64,000 nucleotides of DNA from Ipomoea triloba (taxonomy: Eukaryota; Streptophyta; Magnoliopsida; Solanales; Convolvulaceae). The position numbers and the translations under genes are program-made. Shown piece by piece: positions 9,839 through 21,484 of the stretch (positions are counted from its first letter, which is position 1; the number at the start of each line of letters is the position of its first letter). The notes below the pieces were generated by a model. That model was not told the origin of the DNA. It searched no databases and was given only the letters and a program-made list of their open reading frames with translations. The stretch is taken from NCBI RefSeq assembly GCF_003576645.1, contig NC_044916.1, positions 21,890,025-21,954,024 of the forward strand. The letters are read 5' to 3'.

Positions 9839-10757
9839 TCACGTTCGGCACCTCTATCTCCATGATATTCTTCTTCTCCAAACTTTAAGTATGCTTCCTG
9901 ACCGTCATTCAGCATTACTGGAGAAGTGTCAGTTTATCGAGACCAAGGTTGATGTCTCGATTGTTTGATGTCTCGAACCCAAGCATCGAGAGCTCTACCT
10001 CTCGAACTCTGCTTATGTCTCGAACTGGATGGTTGTATCGAGAGGTACTACCTCTCGAACTCTGCTCAGGTCTCGAGACTTAGTTGATGTCTCGCAGACC
10101 CTTATTCCTCCAGTGTTGTCCCGTGCCTTCTTCTGTTTTATCTATGAAATTACAACACGAGATTTCTAAGATGTTCAAACAAGTTTACTTCAAGCTAAAA
10201 TATTTTCCGAGTTGAGCTCAAAGTTACCCGGTTGTATTTTCGCTCTTGGTTTACTTGTCGAACTTACAACGTTTTGCCTATGTGTCGAGACTTGGGGATT
10301 TCTACTTAATAGTTGGTATCATCAAAACCTATTACATGATGTTCCTAACAGCTGGGATGCCAAGTTATAAGTTTTCATACTTAGGTTTTAGGTTTATTTT
10401 ACTGGTTTACCTTTGCTTTTCTGATTCCTTAAGCTTTTTCCTGTTTGGGTTATTTACTACTTTTAAGGATGTTTGTTGAGCTTTTATGAGTTTAATAGGT
10501 CTACTAGTGCAGCATTAGTATGGGGGACCAGTGATGTGTGAATGTAGTTGTATATACATATTTTGGGGGTGGGGTCTATATGCTGAATGTAGTTGTATAT
10601 ACATATTTTGGGAGTGGGGACCATATGCTTAATGTATGCTTGTTGTTTGTTATTTTCTAGCAAGTTAATGATGAGGACCATGTGGTTGTGCTTTTTTGCT
10701 TTTATGTCTGTGTATGCATTGCCTTTAACTCTTTTTGAATATTATATTTTTATTTGT

Positions 10758-13146
10758 CTAGATGTTGGTGAGGAAGACTCATTCTTTACCATAAAAGTGC
10801 ATATTGGTAGGGATTTGGTATGCACACCTAGGTTTAGTTATACAAATGGAACATTGGAGTATTTTGACCATTTTAACTGTGATGAAGGTAGTATTCTAGA
10901 TTTGAGGAGGATGGTCAAACAGCTTAGGTTTTGTGACTAAAAAGTCTAGTTTTGGTATAAGTATGGAAACACAAGAAAACCTAAAGTTATGAAACTAAGT
11001 AGTGATGCTGATATCCTAGGGCTAATAACTAACATTCCAGATAACAAAGAGTTGGACATATATGTAGAACACCTGTATGGTGATCAATGGGATTATGATG
11101 TAGAAATCTCTAGGGAACTAGGAGATGATACCCTATTGCATGATGCAATTGAAAGTGAAGATGATAGCAGTGTCAGTGTTAGTGAGGGACCTGATGTTGA
11201 AGGAGTTGAGGTTGAAACAAACAATACTAGGGACACTGCTACCAGTTCAAAAGGTCAGGGGTTACATGGTTTAGGTAAACAAAATGAGGAATATGTTGAG
11301 GTTGAATGCAATCTGTCTGAACAGGTTTTGAGAACTTTGTGTGATTCAGATTCAGATGGAGGAGTAAATGGGCCAGTGAATGTGTTTGAAGAGAGAAATC
11401 TAAAAAAGGAAGGGTTTAAATTTGTGACTGGAATGGTTTTTAATTCCTCTAAAGAATTCAAGTGGGCAGTTCAATATCATGAACCCTTGAGACATAAGGA
11501 TGTGATGCTTAAGAAAAATGAGGGCAGAAAAGTTAGGGTTGTGTGTAGACACATTAACATTTGCAAATGGAGTATTTTTGGTTCATGAAGCAATCCAAAT
11601 AGACCTTTTACTATCAAGACATACAACCCTGTTCATTCATGTGGAAATCAAGATGAAAACAAGGTTGTCACTTCTGAATTTCTGGCTAAATTCTTTAAGG
11701 ATGAGTTTAGAGCTATTGGACACTAACTTAAATTTGTCTAATAACCCTAGTGCTTGGACAATCATCTCTGATAAACAAAAGGGTTTAATACCTGTTGTTG
11801 AGGAACTGTTTCCAGGGCTGGAACACAGGTTTTGTGCTAGGCATATGCATGCCAATTTTCTGAAGGATGGTTTTACATGCCATGTAATCAAGATGCAATT
11901 ATAGGCAGTTTGTAAGGCTAATACTGAGGCATATTATCATGCTAGAATGGAGGAGCTAAATGGCTTGAATGTTAAGGCTTTTGAATGGTTAAACGCAAGG
12001 GATCGAAAACACTATTGTAGAGCCTTTGTCAGCACATTCCCAAAGTCTGATTTGCTTTTGAATAACTTGTGTGAATCTTGGAACAATTGCATTTTAAATT
12101 TTAGGGATAAGCTAATTCAAACCATGTGTGAGAAGATAAGATTATATCTTATGACTAGGATGCAAAAGAATAGGGACAAAATGAAGAATCATCCATTCAT
12201 GGTCTGTCAAAAAATTATGAAATTAATAACTGTGCTAGATTCAATGCTTGCAAAGTTGTTGATGATATTTATCAAGTAGATGATGTCAACTTCAAGCCTT
12301 TCAAGGTGGATTTAAGTAACAAGCAGTGTAGTTGCAGGAGATGAGACCTCACTGGCATCCCTTGTTCACATGCCATTGCAGCTATAAGGAAAAAGGGTGA
12401 ACTTCCAGAGCTTTATGTACATGAATGTTATTCTGTGGAGCACTATTTGAGAGCATATGGCCCTGCAATCTTACTTATCAGGACTCCAGAATTATGACAT
12501 AAAACAAATCTGCCACCTCTATTGCCACCAAAGTATAAGGCACAACCTGGGAGACCAAAAAAAAAAGAGAAAAATTGATCCAATTATTGAAAAGCCTGAT
12601 CAGACAAAAGTTATAAAGAAAGGTGAACTTAAAAAGTGTAAACTCTGTGGCATGAAAGGTCCTAACAGGACAACTTGCAAGGGAAAAAGACAAGAGGTAA
12701 ACTGAACCAGACTTATATTATACATGGCCTTTACTCAGCTTATATATTAATGTTTATTTAATATTCCATGTATGTACAACAACCACATTCCTAAGTGCTA
12801 CATCAACTAGTCTCTCAGGTAGAAGAAAATTATGAAGTTCAAGGGCAATTTGAAGATGTGGTAGTTGAGACACAAGTTCCTGACTTTGTGTTAAATGAAA
12901 TGGTAAGTGCAGTTGGACTTCAATCCTTCAAATTATGAATTGTGCTAATCTGACATTTATTTTCAGGAAGGAATGTCATCCCAGCCATCTCAAGCCACTA
13001 ATGGAAGCAATGTAATCCCAAGTGTTTCAAGCTTTATTTTATCTACAACAAGTGCTGCTGCTGCTAATGAACCTACATCTAGGAGGAAGAAATATCTTAC
13101 AATTGGAGGCATAAAATTTACATGTTCTGCAATAAGGTTGAACTGA
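10758..13146 (+). pseudogene. MULE transposase pseudogene
   Basis: The N-terminal region (FFTIKVHIGRDLV, YTNGTLEYFDHF) matches the PB1-like leader of plant MULE transposases. The MuDR DNA-binding domain follows (GMVFNSSKEFKWAVQYHE, VRVVCRHINICKWSIFGS), then the end of the MULE catalytic domain (WTIISDKQKGLIPVVEELF, EHRFCARHMHANF), a SWIM zinc finger (CSC...CSHA near 12330-12375) and a CCHC-like tail (CKLCGMKGPNRTTC). Stops at about 10938 and 10950, a frameshift near 11588, a stop inside the SWIM finger and a stop at 11904 break it. The segment with the first catalytic Asp is missing between about 11690 and 11745. Tail exons seem to extend to a TGA at 13144-13146. Clearly inactive. Confidence 0.85.
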
Positions 13147-13819
13147 TAAGGAATTACTAGACTGTTTTGCAATGGTTCGTATGTAAGGAAGGATTTTTGC
13201 AATGTAAATTCTAGGTGGATTTTTGGGAAATACTAATATAAGGACCCAATGTAATGTTTTGGTGAATTGTTGGCAAAAAATTCTAAACTCTTGCAAGAAA
13301 TATGTAATGTTTTGGTGCAGCCAGTGTACTCACTTGGTGCAGTTTTTGCAACAAATATGTAATGTCTTGGTCACTAGTTAGGGCAAATTGTAGACTCTTC
13401 TGTAAATGTGACCCTACTGTCACCATTTTGGTTATAATGAATCTTGTGATTTTTTGCCAAAGCTATGGTTTTAGAATGGCGTGGTGTATTGTGTGGTGTT
13501 TTACTGTCCAACAAATTATGTATGGTTAGATGAGCAGATGGTGTTTACTTGTAAGCATTTCTAAGCTATTTATACCCATTGAATTGACCAAACAAATATT
13601 ATGTGTAACCAAGTAAAACCATTAAGTTCTGTACAACCATTCAAATAGTCCAGAATATGCACTTCTCATTCAACCAAAAAATAAACAGTACATTACACCA
13701 TTGAAGTCCTACTTTAGTTGCAATAGCGCTACACTTGGTAAACCATTTCTCATACATACACTGATAACAAACATTGCAAATACAATTCCAAATCCAAATC
13801 CAAATCCAAAAAAAAAAAA
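13147..13819. other. Non-coding MULE interior
   Basis: This is AT-rich DNA between the transposase 3' end and the antisense GRF gene. It holds diffuse repeats of TGTAATGTTTTGGTG/TAATGTCTTGGT near 13250-13370 and a TCCAAATCCAAA run near 13785-13810. I see no gene. Confidence 0.6.
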
Positions 13820-14183
13820 TCATCTTGGACTCCTAACTCTTCTTATGAATTTCAGCTTCTCAATTTCCTTTTCATAGTTATCTACTATCTTCAACAAACC
13901 TCTTATCACCTTTGCTACACGCTTGGATACATCATAGTCCATCCATTCAAAATACCAGCAGCTCTCGTTTCCCGAACCATACACCATTCACAAATTCGAA
14001 TTACAAAACAAGAAATAAGCTAATACTTTCCCAGAAGTTTACACTTACCCCGTATCTTGGACATGCCTTATATCACTTCCCTGAGTTAGCATAACTCCAT
14101 GACATCTTCAATGGAGCCAAATATCCACACCTACATCGCACATCCCCCATGAATTCTGCTGAAGATGTATTGTTGGAAGACAT
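13820..14183 (-). pseudogene. GRF-type zinc-finger protein pseudogene carried antisense by the MULE
   Basis: On the minus strand it starts ATG at 14183 (MSSNNTSSAEFMGDVRCRCG), with the CxCG and aromatic/Cys spacing of a GRF finger (CRCGYLAPLKMSWSYANSGK, then YKACPRYG). A TGA sits between these two parts where an arginine is expected. A good splice donor (GGG|GTAAGT) follows. A second part (GNESCWYFEWMDYD, then an acidic/basic coiled stretch) ends at a TGA at 13820. No clean acceptor was found. GRF fingers of the At4g04775-like group often accompany plant MULE transposases. The nonsense codon and missing acceptor mean it is dead. Confidence 0.65.
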
Positions 14184-14632
14184 TTTCTTTCTTCTTTGTT
14201 GCTTGGAGATTTGATGTTGTACGCATACTAGGGTTCTTATTGAATATATAAAGAGGGCGAATTGGGATTAAAATATGAAATGTCAACTTTGCCCTTGCTA
14301 AAACGAGTTACTCACCGGAACTTAGACGGAATGCGGCCGGAAGGGTTTAGTTGACCAATTTTATTTTATTTCAGGGGTCAAATTGATGGTTACAGAGTTA
14401 AGGGACTACAGTGACAGTTCGCGAATAATTGAAGGACCAAATAGGTGATTTACTCTTTATATAAAAGTAAATAAAATAATTCTAGACATAATCCGGAACC
14501 GACCCACAAGAAGTTCGAGCCTAGGATAAGCTCGACATGAGACCGATCCAAGTTATCCTGAGCCGGTCTTGATCAGTGCTAATCTAGACCTCGGCCCAAT
14601 TCGAGTCCGGCAATCGAGTCGGCAATTTATAC

Positions 14633-15313
14633 GTGGACCAGGGTGCACAATGCACTATGCACCCCGTACCAAAATGACGTCATTTTTGTCATTTTAATTA
14701 ATGGTTTGTTTTTTTGGAAATCACGTTTTTCGTTTCGGCCGGTCTATGTATTTGTGTTAATATTTTGTGTATTCTTTGACAACATTCTGTGTACTGTAAC
14801 TACGATTCTGTGTATTCATGTTATGAGTACTTAAACATAGATTGTGACATGCTTTGTGTATTCGAATGTTAGGATGATGATTTCTGTGTAGTTGTATCAA
14901 TATTCTGTGTATTCCCTCAAGTAATTCTGTGTATTCTAGACAAGAATTCTGTATATTAATGTTAGTGGTACTTAAATACATGGGTGATGTGTTTATGTAT
15001 TTGGTGTTTTCATATTCTGTGTATTCTTTGAAGGTATTATGTGTATTGTAAACTACGATTCTGTGTATTCATGTTAGGGGTACTTAAACCGAAGTTGTGA
15101 CGTGTTTTATGTATTAAAATGTTAGTTGGATGATTTTTGTGTAGTTGTGTCAATATTCTGTGTATTCACTCAAGTCATTCTGTGTATTCTAGACAAGGAT
15201 TCTGTGTATTCTAGAGAATGAATTCCCTGAAGTCATTCGCGTCCGTATCCACTAACATTGAAACGACGTCGTTTCGGACCAAGGTACACAGTGCACTGTG
15301 GACCCTGGTCCAC
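14633..15313. mobile_element. Non-autonomous element with inverted ends and TCTGTGTATTC repeats (element A)
   Basis: The left end GTGGACCAGGGTGCACAATG and the reverse complement of the right end (GTGGACCAGGGTCCACAGTG) match over about 40 bases, including near-palindromic TGCAC blocks and a GACGTC core. The interior (14756-15225) is filled with about 15 copies of TCTGTGTATTC and its variants. No coding capacity and no clear target-site duplication. Ends of similar style occur in three other places in the window. Confidence 0.65.
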
Positions 15314-15545
15314 GATATAACGATTGCATCGAATCAGGCTCGGGATTTGGACACCTCTAGAATAGACTATGCTAAAATTTGAAGTTTTCTTTTGATAGGA
15401 TACGGCACTATGCTTCTTATTTTTCTCTTCAACCTAGCAGTCTAGCACAAGTACTCAATCAAAGTATCATACTATCAAACATTCAAACTAATGTAAATTC
15501 AGTTTAGCATCACATTCACTCGATCAGCATTTGACCCTCCAAGTC
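15314..15545 (+). promoter_or_regulatory. Upstream region and 5' UTR of the XS-domain gene
   Basis: This is the sequence between element A and the ATG at 15546. I see no convincing TATA box. Pyrimidine-rich, AT-rich sequence at 15400-15480 would suit a 5' UTR. The transposon edge lies only about 230 bases from the start codon, so the promoter is short or lies partly in element A. Confidence 0.4.
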
Positions 15546-18500
15546 ATGGCCGGAGGTAACCCTCAAAACCCTCCTTCTTCCTCCACCGCCACTTCCCGCC
15601 GCAAGTCCCGTCGCAAATCCTCCGCAAAGAATCGCCGGTTTTCCAATTCCAGACCCTCACAATTCGGGTCACGTTCTGGAGAAAATAAACCCAGGCCCTC
15701 TACAAAACACACTGCAACCCCAACCACCCCTCCAACCCATATGCTTAGACCCGTTAACTCGTCCCCTAGACCCGACGAGGCCACGCATTCTGCGATGCCC
15801 TCGCTCCGTTTCCTTGACCAGCCTCAGCCTCCGCCTCCTGCGAATGCGAATGGCGTCCACTTACTCGAACGCAGGACGCTTGTGCTCGCGGATGGTTCTG
15901 CGAGGACTTACTTCGCATTGCCCCCGGATTATCATGATTTTTCACCGTTGCCACCGAGGGAATTTCGTGGTCCGGGGTTAGGGTTTGATAGAAATTTCCC
16001 GGTGAGTCCAGATTTACGGCCGGAGTTCCGGGATGATCCGTTTTTACATACCAGGAATCATGATTATCAGGGCTCATTAGGCCTAGAAGAGCAGGGGGGT
16101 GGACCCGTTACGGGGCCTGGGCATGAAAATTCAATGAAAAGGAAGTTTTGGGATGACGAAACAGAAGCAAATGATTATATTGATAGGAAAAGGCAGCAGC
16201 TTCTGCAGCTGGGAAATTTAGGTGACAATTCACAAGGAATGAATGAGTTGCATACAGGTAGAGGGTCAGAGGAAATGAAAGTTGCTGAGGTGAATACACA
16301 ACACCTTAAGCACCATGAGGTTGATCAAAAAGCCTTAAAGAAGGCATTTTTGCGTTTTGCCAAGTCAGTGTATGAAGTTGCAAAACAGAAAAATCGCTAT
16401 CTGGCCAATGGAAAGCAGGGCCATCTTCAATGTGAAGTTTGTGGCAGGTCAGGAAATAAATTATGGCCACTCTATTATTTTGATAACAATTATTTGTTTG
16501 ATACAATTACTTCATTTGTTTCTTGAGGCATTATTGGGTTAGTGTTGATTTTGTACATATAAATTTAGCACAAGTGCAAATTGTGTTCTGAGGGTGCTTA
16601 GTGATGGCTCATTTTGGTGGCATGATGCAGAAGGTTGAGTGGCAGTTATAACTTGGTCTTTTCAAATTATGACTGCTTTTTTGTGTGCTTTTGGTTCAGG
16701 CTACCATCTTGCTCTCTGAATAGCTGTAAATCTGCTTTTATGTAAAAAACATTGATTTCCAGCATGTTGTGATATTGATGAGGTTGAGCAAATGGATATT
16801 ATATAATGTTTAAATATCATATTTCATCATGTAGCAGTAGTCTGGGTTCTGATCCATAATGAGAGAAGTCAGAGAACACATCATACTAGACTTTTGCCAA
16901 ACGGTTACATTTTTCTTTCCTGTTTGAGCAGGAGGGCATCTTTAGAAAGCTTATTTTGTCCACAAAAAACAGGGGGAATAGAAAAGCTTGAATTTTGTAT
17001 GCAAAACTAAGTTGGTTATGTAGTCAGGATTCCTAGGACTATTGGATTATCACATTTTACTGTTTTAATTTTTGAAAAGTGTGTTATGTTGAGCCGCTGA
17101 TACCTGATAGTAAGTAGTGTGTTTCATTACAAAAGGTAATTTTTGAACTTTGAATTTTGAGGAATAAGAATAGACTGAAGTAGTGGGAAGCAATTGAAAA
17201 ATTCAAGGAGTTTCCAAGCATCGTCTTTATGTCTGGGGTTACAAGTAGGGCAATGAGGATAGCATAATGAGAAGGCTGGTCTGACTAGGTGACCTCTGAA
17301 AGCAATATGAATTCAGGAGACAGAGCTAAAGAGATAATTCAGGATTGACTACAAGAATAGGGTTAGAAAACAAACAATGGGTTAGATCAGGAGTAGTTTT
17401 TTTTTTGGTTAGATCAGGATTGGCATTCCTTCTAACTATAATAATTGTGATTTCTATATTAATTGATATACTGTATATTTTTAAGTATCAACATCTTCAA
17501 GACCTTTCTCAATTTCTTGTTAACTTTCATTTGATAATACAGGGAATCAAAAAGATTTCGTGATATGCACAGCCTTATTATGCATGCATACCATTCAGAC
17601 AATGCTGACTCTACAGTTGATCACTTGGGATTTCACAAAGCTTTGTGTGTTCTGATGGGCTGGAACTATTTGACTGCTCCTGATAGTTCAAAGTCATACC
17701 AGTTGTTATCTGCTGGTGAAGCAGCTGCAAACCTAGATGACTTGATTATATGGCCACCACTGGTGATAATTCATAACACTATAACAGGAAAACATGTAGA
17801 TGGCCGTGTGGAGGGTTATGGGAACAAGTTTATGGATGATTACCTTAGAGGTATAACAAATTCCTTCATTTTCTCATCTCTTTGCTACTGTTATAAGGGA
17901 TATCCCAGCTTCCAAGATGTTTACCCGTTTTTCATAATATCTTCGTACCTTTTCTACTGGCAGCAGTTTTAAGATTATTATTTTATGGCATACTGGAGTT
18001 TTCAGAATTGAATATTGAATTTCTTCATTCTTACCATAAGTATCATGAGCATCAATAAAATGCCTTCATTGTTTAGGTTCACATATCCATTGAGAGGGCT
18101 AGTTTCATGGTAATGATGTGTTTTATGAGTTATAATCTCAACATCTCTTAACTATGTTATTACTTCAGTTTTTTTTATTTTTTTATTTTTTTATTTTTTT
18201 TTTTTCTATGTGTTTGAATTTATTCCTGAGCATGGAATCTCATTTCCTTTAAAATAAGAATGTAGTGGTGCTCCAGTTCATAATTTTGGCTGTATGTTAG
18301 TCACATAGGATGATTTGGTAGTATGGATGGCCAGGTTGATGTATTGTGAGGGACGTGGGATCGTGACATAGGGGAAGATTGGTAAAGGCATTGCCGCATT
18401 GGTCTTATTATGAGATTAAGAGGTCCGATTGTGGGAAATTTTATATCAACAGAATAGATTGGATGCCATTAGTTAACTACTTAATCTTGGACTTACCACA

Positions 18501-20696
18501 ATTATTCTTATGCAAAGTGTATGCTCATATTTATATGAACATGCTTATATATGGGGTGTTGGGGTTTAGCCTAGTGATAGATTTCCAGGCATTTTTCCTT
18601 GGTTTGAGTACCCTTCCCACCATATCCCTGCCAGAACATGTATAAGTAATTGAATGAGAAAAGGGAATTCAGAGTTTTAGACTCTTTAGAATGCAAGAGT
18701 GTCTGCTGCAGGCGCCTAATTAGGATTATAGCTTGGATGCTCCTGATAATTTGTTTTAGAGGACACCAATTATTCAAACTTGCAAGTGTTGCCATAATGT
18801 CCAGCTGCCATGCTGTCTGCCTGTCCCCTTTCCATTGTTGCGGATAGCAGAGGGTGGGGAGTTTAGAAGTAATATTGTGGAAACTGTGGCAATAAGTACA
18901 GAACAAAAGAAGAATAACAAGAGAGGAAGGAATGGAGGATGAAATATGATAATGTGGATGGATTACTTGATAGAATGATTACAAAAGTCTATGTATTTAT
19001 AGGTTCTGAGAAATATCTAAAGAGTCATGACTCATGAGTCATGATTCTTTGTTTTACATATGCCCTATAACTTTTTACTGCATGAGTTAAAATAAGTTAC
19101 ACTTGTAGGTTTCTATAGGATGGTAAAGAGTTGCTGATATATTGCTCTTTGAGAGGGAGCTCCTGGCCAATGAGTTCTTATCATGAAAGATCAGTTTAAC
19201 CAAAGTAAAATTGAATGTTGGGTGCTGGGAATTGGGATTGCTTGGATCAGTATACCACAGTTCGGTATAGTTCCTTGCCTTTCTTATTTGAATTGGATCC
19301 TTGGAACTGAATCCCTTGGTGGGAATCACTTCTCCTGAAAGCTCCTGAAAGCACCTGAAAGCATAATCACAACTAACTATTCTAGGGAAACTTTTTTTTT
19401 TTTTTTTTTTTTTTGTGAGAATAAACAGAAGCAGAACAAAAAAATGAAATTATTGTCTTAAAACATAAAAAGCTTCAAAAGTCAACCTCATCCTGACTTA
19501 AATATATTCTAGAAATCTATCATTATCTGACTCTAGTCTTGCTGGAGCATTGTGTTGCAATGCCAGTAAAAGCACAGCTTCAATTTTCTTGAGATCCTAT
19601 TGATATATCACAGCATTGAAGAACTCTGCTTTTAAGTTGGGTTAATTGGGGATGCAGGTGGCACTAGATTTCCCACTCTTTGTTTTGTTACTTTAGATTT
19701 ATGTTGAACGTATTATGATTTAGTGCATGTTTGTTATATTACTTGATTTATTTTTTTTATAGAACTTGTCTTGACTTTCAGGGTTCAACTGCATAAATTT
19801 ATGCTTTTAGTTTTTGTTATTAATGCATCAATTGTGGCAATAGCTGTGGATAGAGAAGCAAAAGTGTCGTTCTATTTATGTGAGGGATGATCCTTTCTAG
19901 TATCATGAAAATTCGATCTGGGGATGGTGGGCGTTGTACCAGAAGTCAATTTGGTTATGTGGCTTCACAAAGTTGATTAAAATGATTACTTCTGTTGAAG
20001 TCAATATGTTCTTACATAGCATGCACTAAAACCTTTGACGTGAAAAATCAGAGCAACACTTCTACTTTGACGATCCTCCAATTTTTGGAAGCTCTTTATG
20101 CTTATATTTGTCGTTCTTTCATGTACTATGTGATTTAATTATCTTTTATTTTTTTAAAAAAAAAAGGAAGAAGCAAAAGGGATGACTGGGGTGGAGGATA
20201 GAGAACCTTCTGCGATTAGCAGCATTATTCATGAAATGTGCAATATGAGAGCTACCTATTGCATGTCTGGTTTCCTTCAATTTTACATCTTTAAGCTCAT
20301 GAAGTCTGTATTTACCTTATTTTCAAATGTTTGGTTTCAGATATCGGGTGTAAAGGTGGGAAATCAAAAGCATCATTCAACAAAGGCGGCTATCTAGGCA
20401 TTACCTTGGTAAAGTTTTCCGGTGACCAATCTGGTTTGAAGGAGGCTATGAGATTGGCAGAGTATTTCCAAAGAGGCAACCACGGGAGGGGAAATTGGGC
20501 CCTTGTGCAGCGCGTAACTTTATACAAGGACGAAGAGAACAATCCCGACCTAGTAAAGGTTGACCCTCAAACAGGGGAGAAAAAGAGGATCTTCTATGGG
20601 TATTTGGCTAACATTTCCGATTTGGATAAGATCGAGGCCGATACCAAGAAGAGAGTTTCTGTTGAGAGCAAAACTGAACTATTGTTGTCACAGTAG
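15546..20696 (+). CDS. XS-domain RNA-binding protein (SGS3-related family), three exons, 521 aa
   Basis: Exons 15546-16447, 17543-17850 and 20341-20696 join in frame (902+308+356 = 1566 nt). Splice sites are GGCAG|GTCAGG to ATACAG|GGAATC, and TTAGAG|GTATAA to TTTCAG|ATATCG. The N-terminal ~280 residues are Ser/Arg- and Pro-rich and low in complexity. A zf-XS finger follows, spanning the first splice (C296-x2-C299-x10-H310-x4-H315). The XS domain then runs from WPPLVIIHNT to about EYFQRGNHGRGNW, split by the second intron. XS domains bind RNA in SGS3-type silencing proteins. This protein lacks the coiled-coil/XH part of the FDM/IDN2 branch and, from memory, resembles At3g22430. All frames are intact, so it is probably active. 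Likely nuclear or cytoplasmic; the substrate is unknown. Confidence 0.9.
16448..17542 (+). other. Intron 1 of the XS-domain gene
   Basis: GT-AG intron of 1,095 bases, AT-rich, splitting the zinc finger between its Cys pair and His pair. I see no gene or recognisable element in it. Confidence 0.8.
17851..20340 (+). other. Intron 2 of the XS-domain gene
   Basis: GT-AG intron of 2,490 bases that splits the XS domain. It contains T-rich runs (18170-18200, 19390-19413), a 20-base perfect palindrome at 19025-19044 and no convincing ORF. The length may reflect old insertions, but I could not define ends. Confidence 0.8.
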
Positions 20697-21484
20697 ACCC
20701 ATGTTGGGGTATGTTGTGCTAGGATGGACAACTATCACGATTTCCTTCGTCTCCTCGATTCTTGGCTAAATTATCGACACATTATGCCTTGTCAATACAG
20801 TCCTAGTGGATATCCAGTACATAGTAAATTTCAACTTGCAAAGTTGATTGGTTGATATGTTAATTGTGCATGCTGACATTTTTTTTTTTTGTCTTTGTAG
20901 CCCTAGGTTCTCAAGATTTTCTCCATTCTTGAAAGCCAATGGCAAAACATGTGGTAACATCTTGTACCTACTACTTGATGAATTATGAATAGAAGTATGT
21001 ATGAGTTCTTGATTTACTTCATTTGCATGCTCAATGGACTGGTGTAAATCTTAGAATATCAAGCACCACACTTTGTTTCACCAGAATATCGATTTAACTT
21101 GAAACATTCCGTATATTTTATATCAGTTGGGCGTAGAAACATTTTGAGTTATTTGACCAGCTAATTTTTATGAATATATACCAAATGAAAATATCTTTAT
21201 TATGTGCCCAAACAGATGAATAATGAAAAGTAATTGTTATACAGTGGACAATTGTTGTCAAATGTAAATGTAGTAGAATTAAAATTATATATTAGTGTTG
21301 CTATAAATAAATTAGTGTTTTAATTGTTATACAGTGGACAATTGTTGTCAAATGTAAATGTAGTAGAATTAAAATTATATATTAGTGTTGCTATAAATAA
21401 ATTAGTGTTTGGAAAATGAAATTAAAAAACAGAGCTTATTTAAGAACGTATAATTAAAATGGTACTTTAAATGTTGTAATGAAA
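20697..21484. other. 3' flank of the XS-domain gene with a 90-bp tandem duplication
   Basis: AT-rich 3' UTR and flank. Bases 21231-21320 and 21321-21410 are a perfect head-to-tail duplication of 90 bp. No gene is seen. Confidence 0.75.

Larger units (their letters stand above)
1..10350 (-). mobile_element. Copia LTR retrotransposon, SIRE/Sirevirus type (element 1), 3' end outside window
   Basis: Read on the minus strand, the element runs from a 5' LTR (10350 to 8251) through an initiator-Met-type primer-binding site, gag, pol in Copia order (protease, integrase, reverse transcriptase, RNase H), a small ORF and a large accessory ORF that leaves the window at base 1. The SIRE assignment rests on the long Gag with a single CCHC knuckle, the TGLGF and WVPK motifs towards the Gag C-terminus, the large LTR and the extra ORF after pol. 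The 3' LTR is not in the window. The base after the LTR begins flank gctgg, which would be the target-site duplication, but its partner is off the left edge. The element interrupts a MULE. Pol is broken by a deletion, so this copy could move only with help. Confidence 0.9.
8251..10350 (-). repeat. 5' LTR of element 1 (about 2.1 kb, contains an N gap)
   Basis: On the minus strand it starts TGTTAGGAACAT at 10350 and ends CCAACA at 8251, next to the PBS. The start matches the element 2 LTR start at 53703 (TGTTAGGAACATAATG). The LTR holds a dense set of GTCTCGA/TCGAGAG motifs (9930-10100), an N gap (9703-9838), a TATA box (9566-9573) and a 76-bp tandem array (about 8620-9290) in the part that should be transcribed. 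Confidence 0.9.
10351..14455 (+). mobile_element. Decayed MULE (Mutator-like element), left part cut off by element 1
   Basis: The block contains a broken MULE transposase on the plus strand and a GRF zinc-finger pseudogene on the minus strand near the right edge. The right end (about 14280-14455) reads, on the minus strand, GAGTAAATCACCTATTTGG followed by GTCCTTCAATTATTCGCG, typical of long MULE terminal inverted repeats with 'TTTGGTCC' phrasing. The left terminal repeat is not in the window, because element 1 inserted just 5' of the transposase. I could not establish a target-site duplication. Confidence 0.65.
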
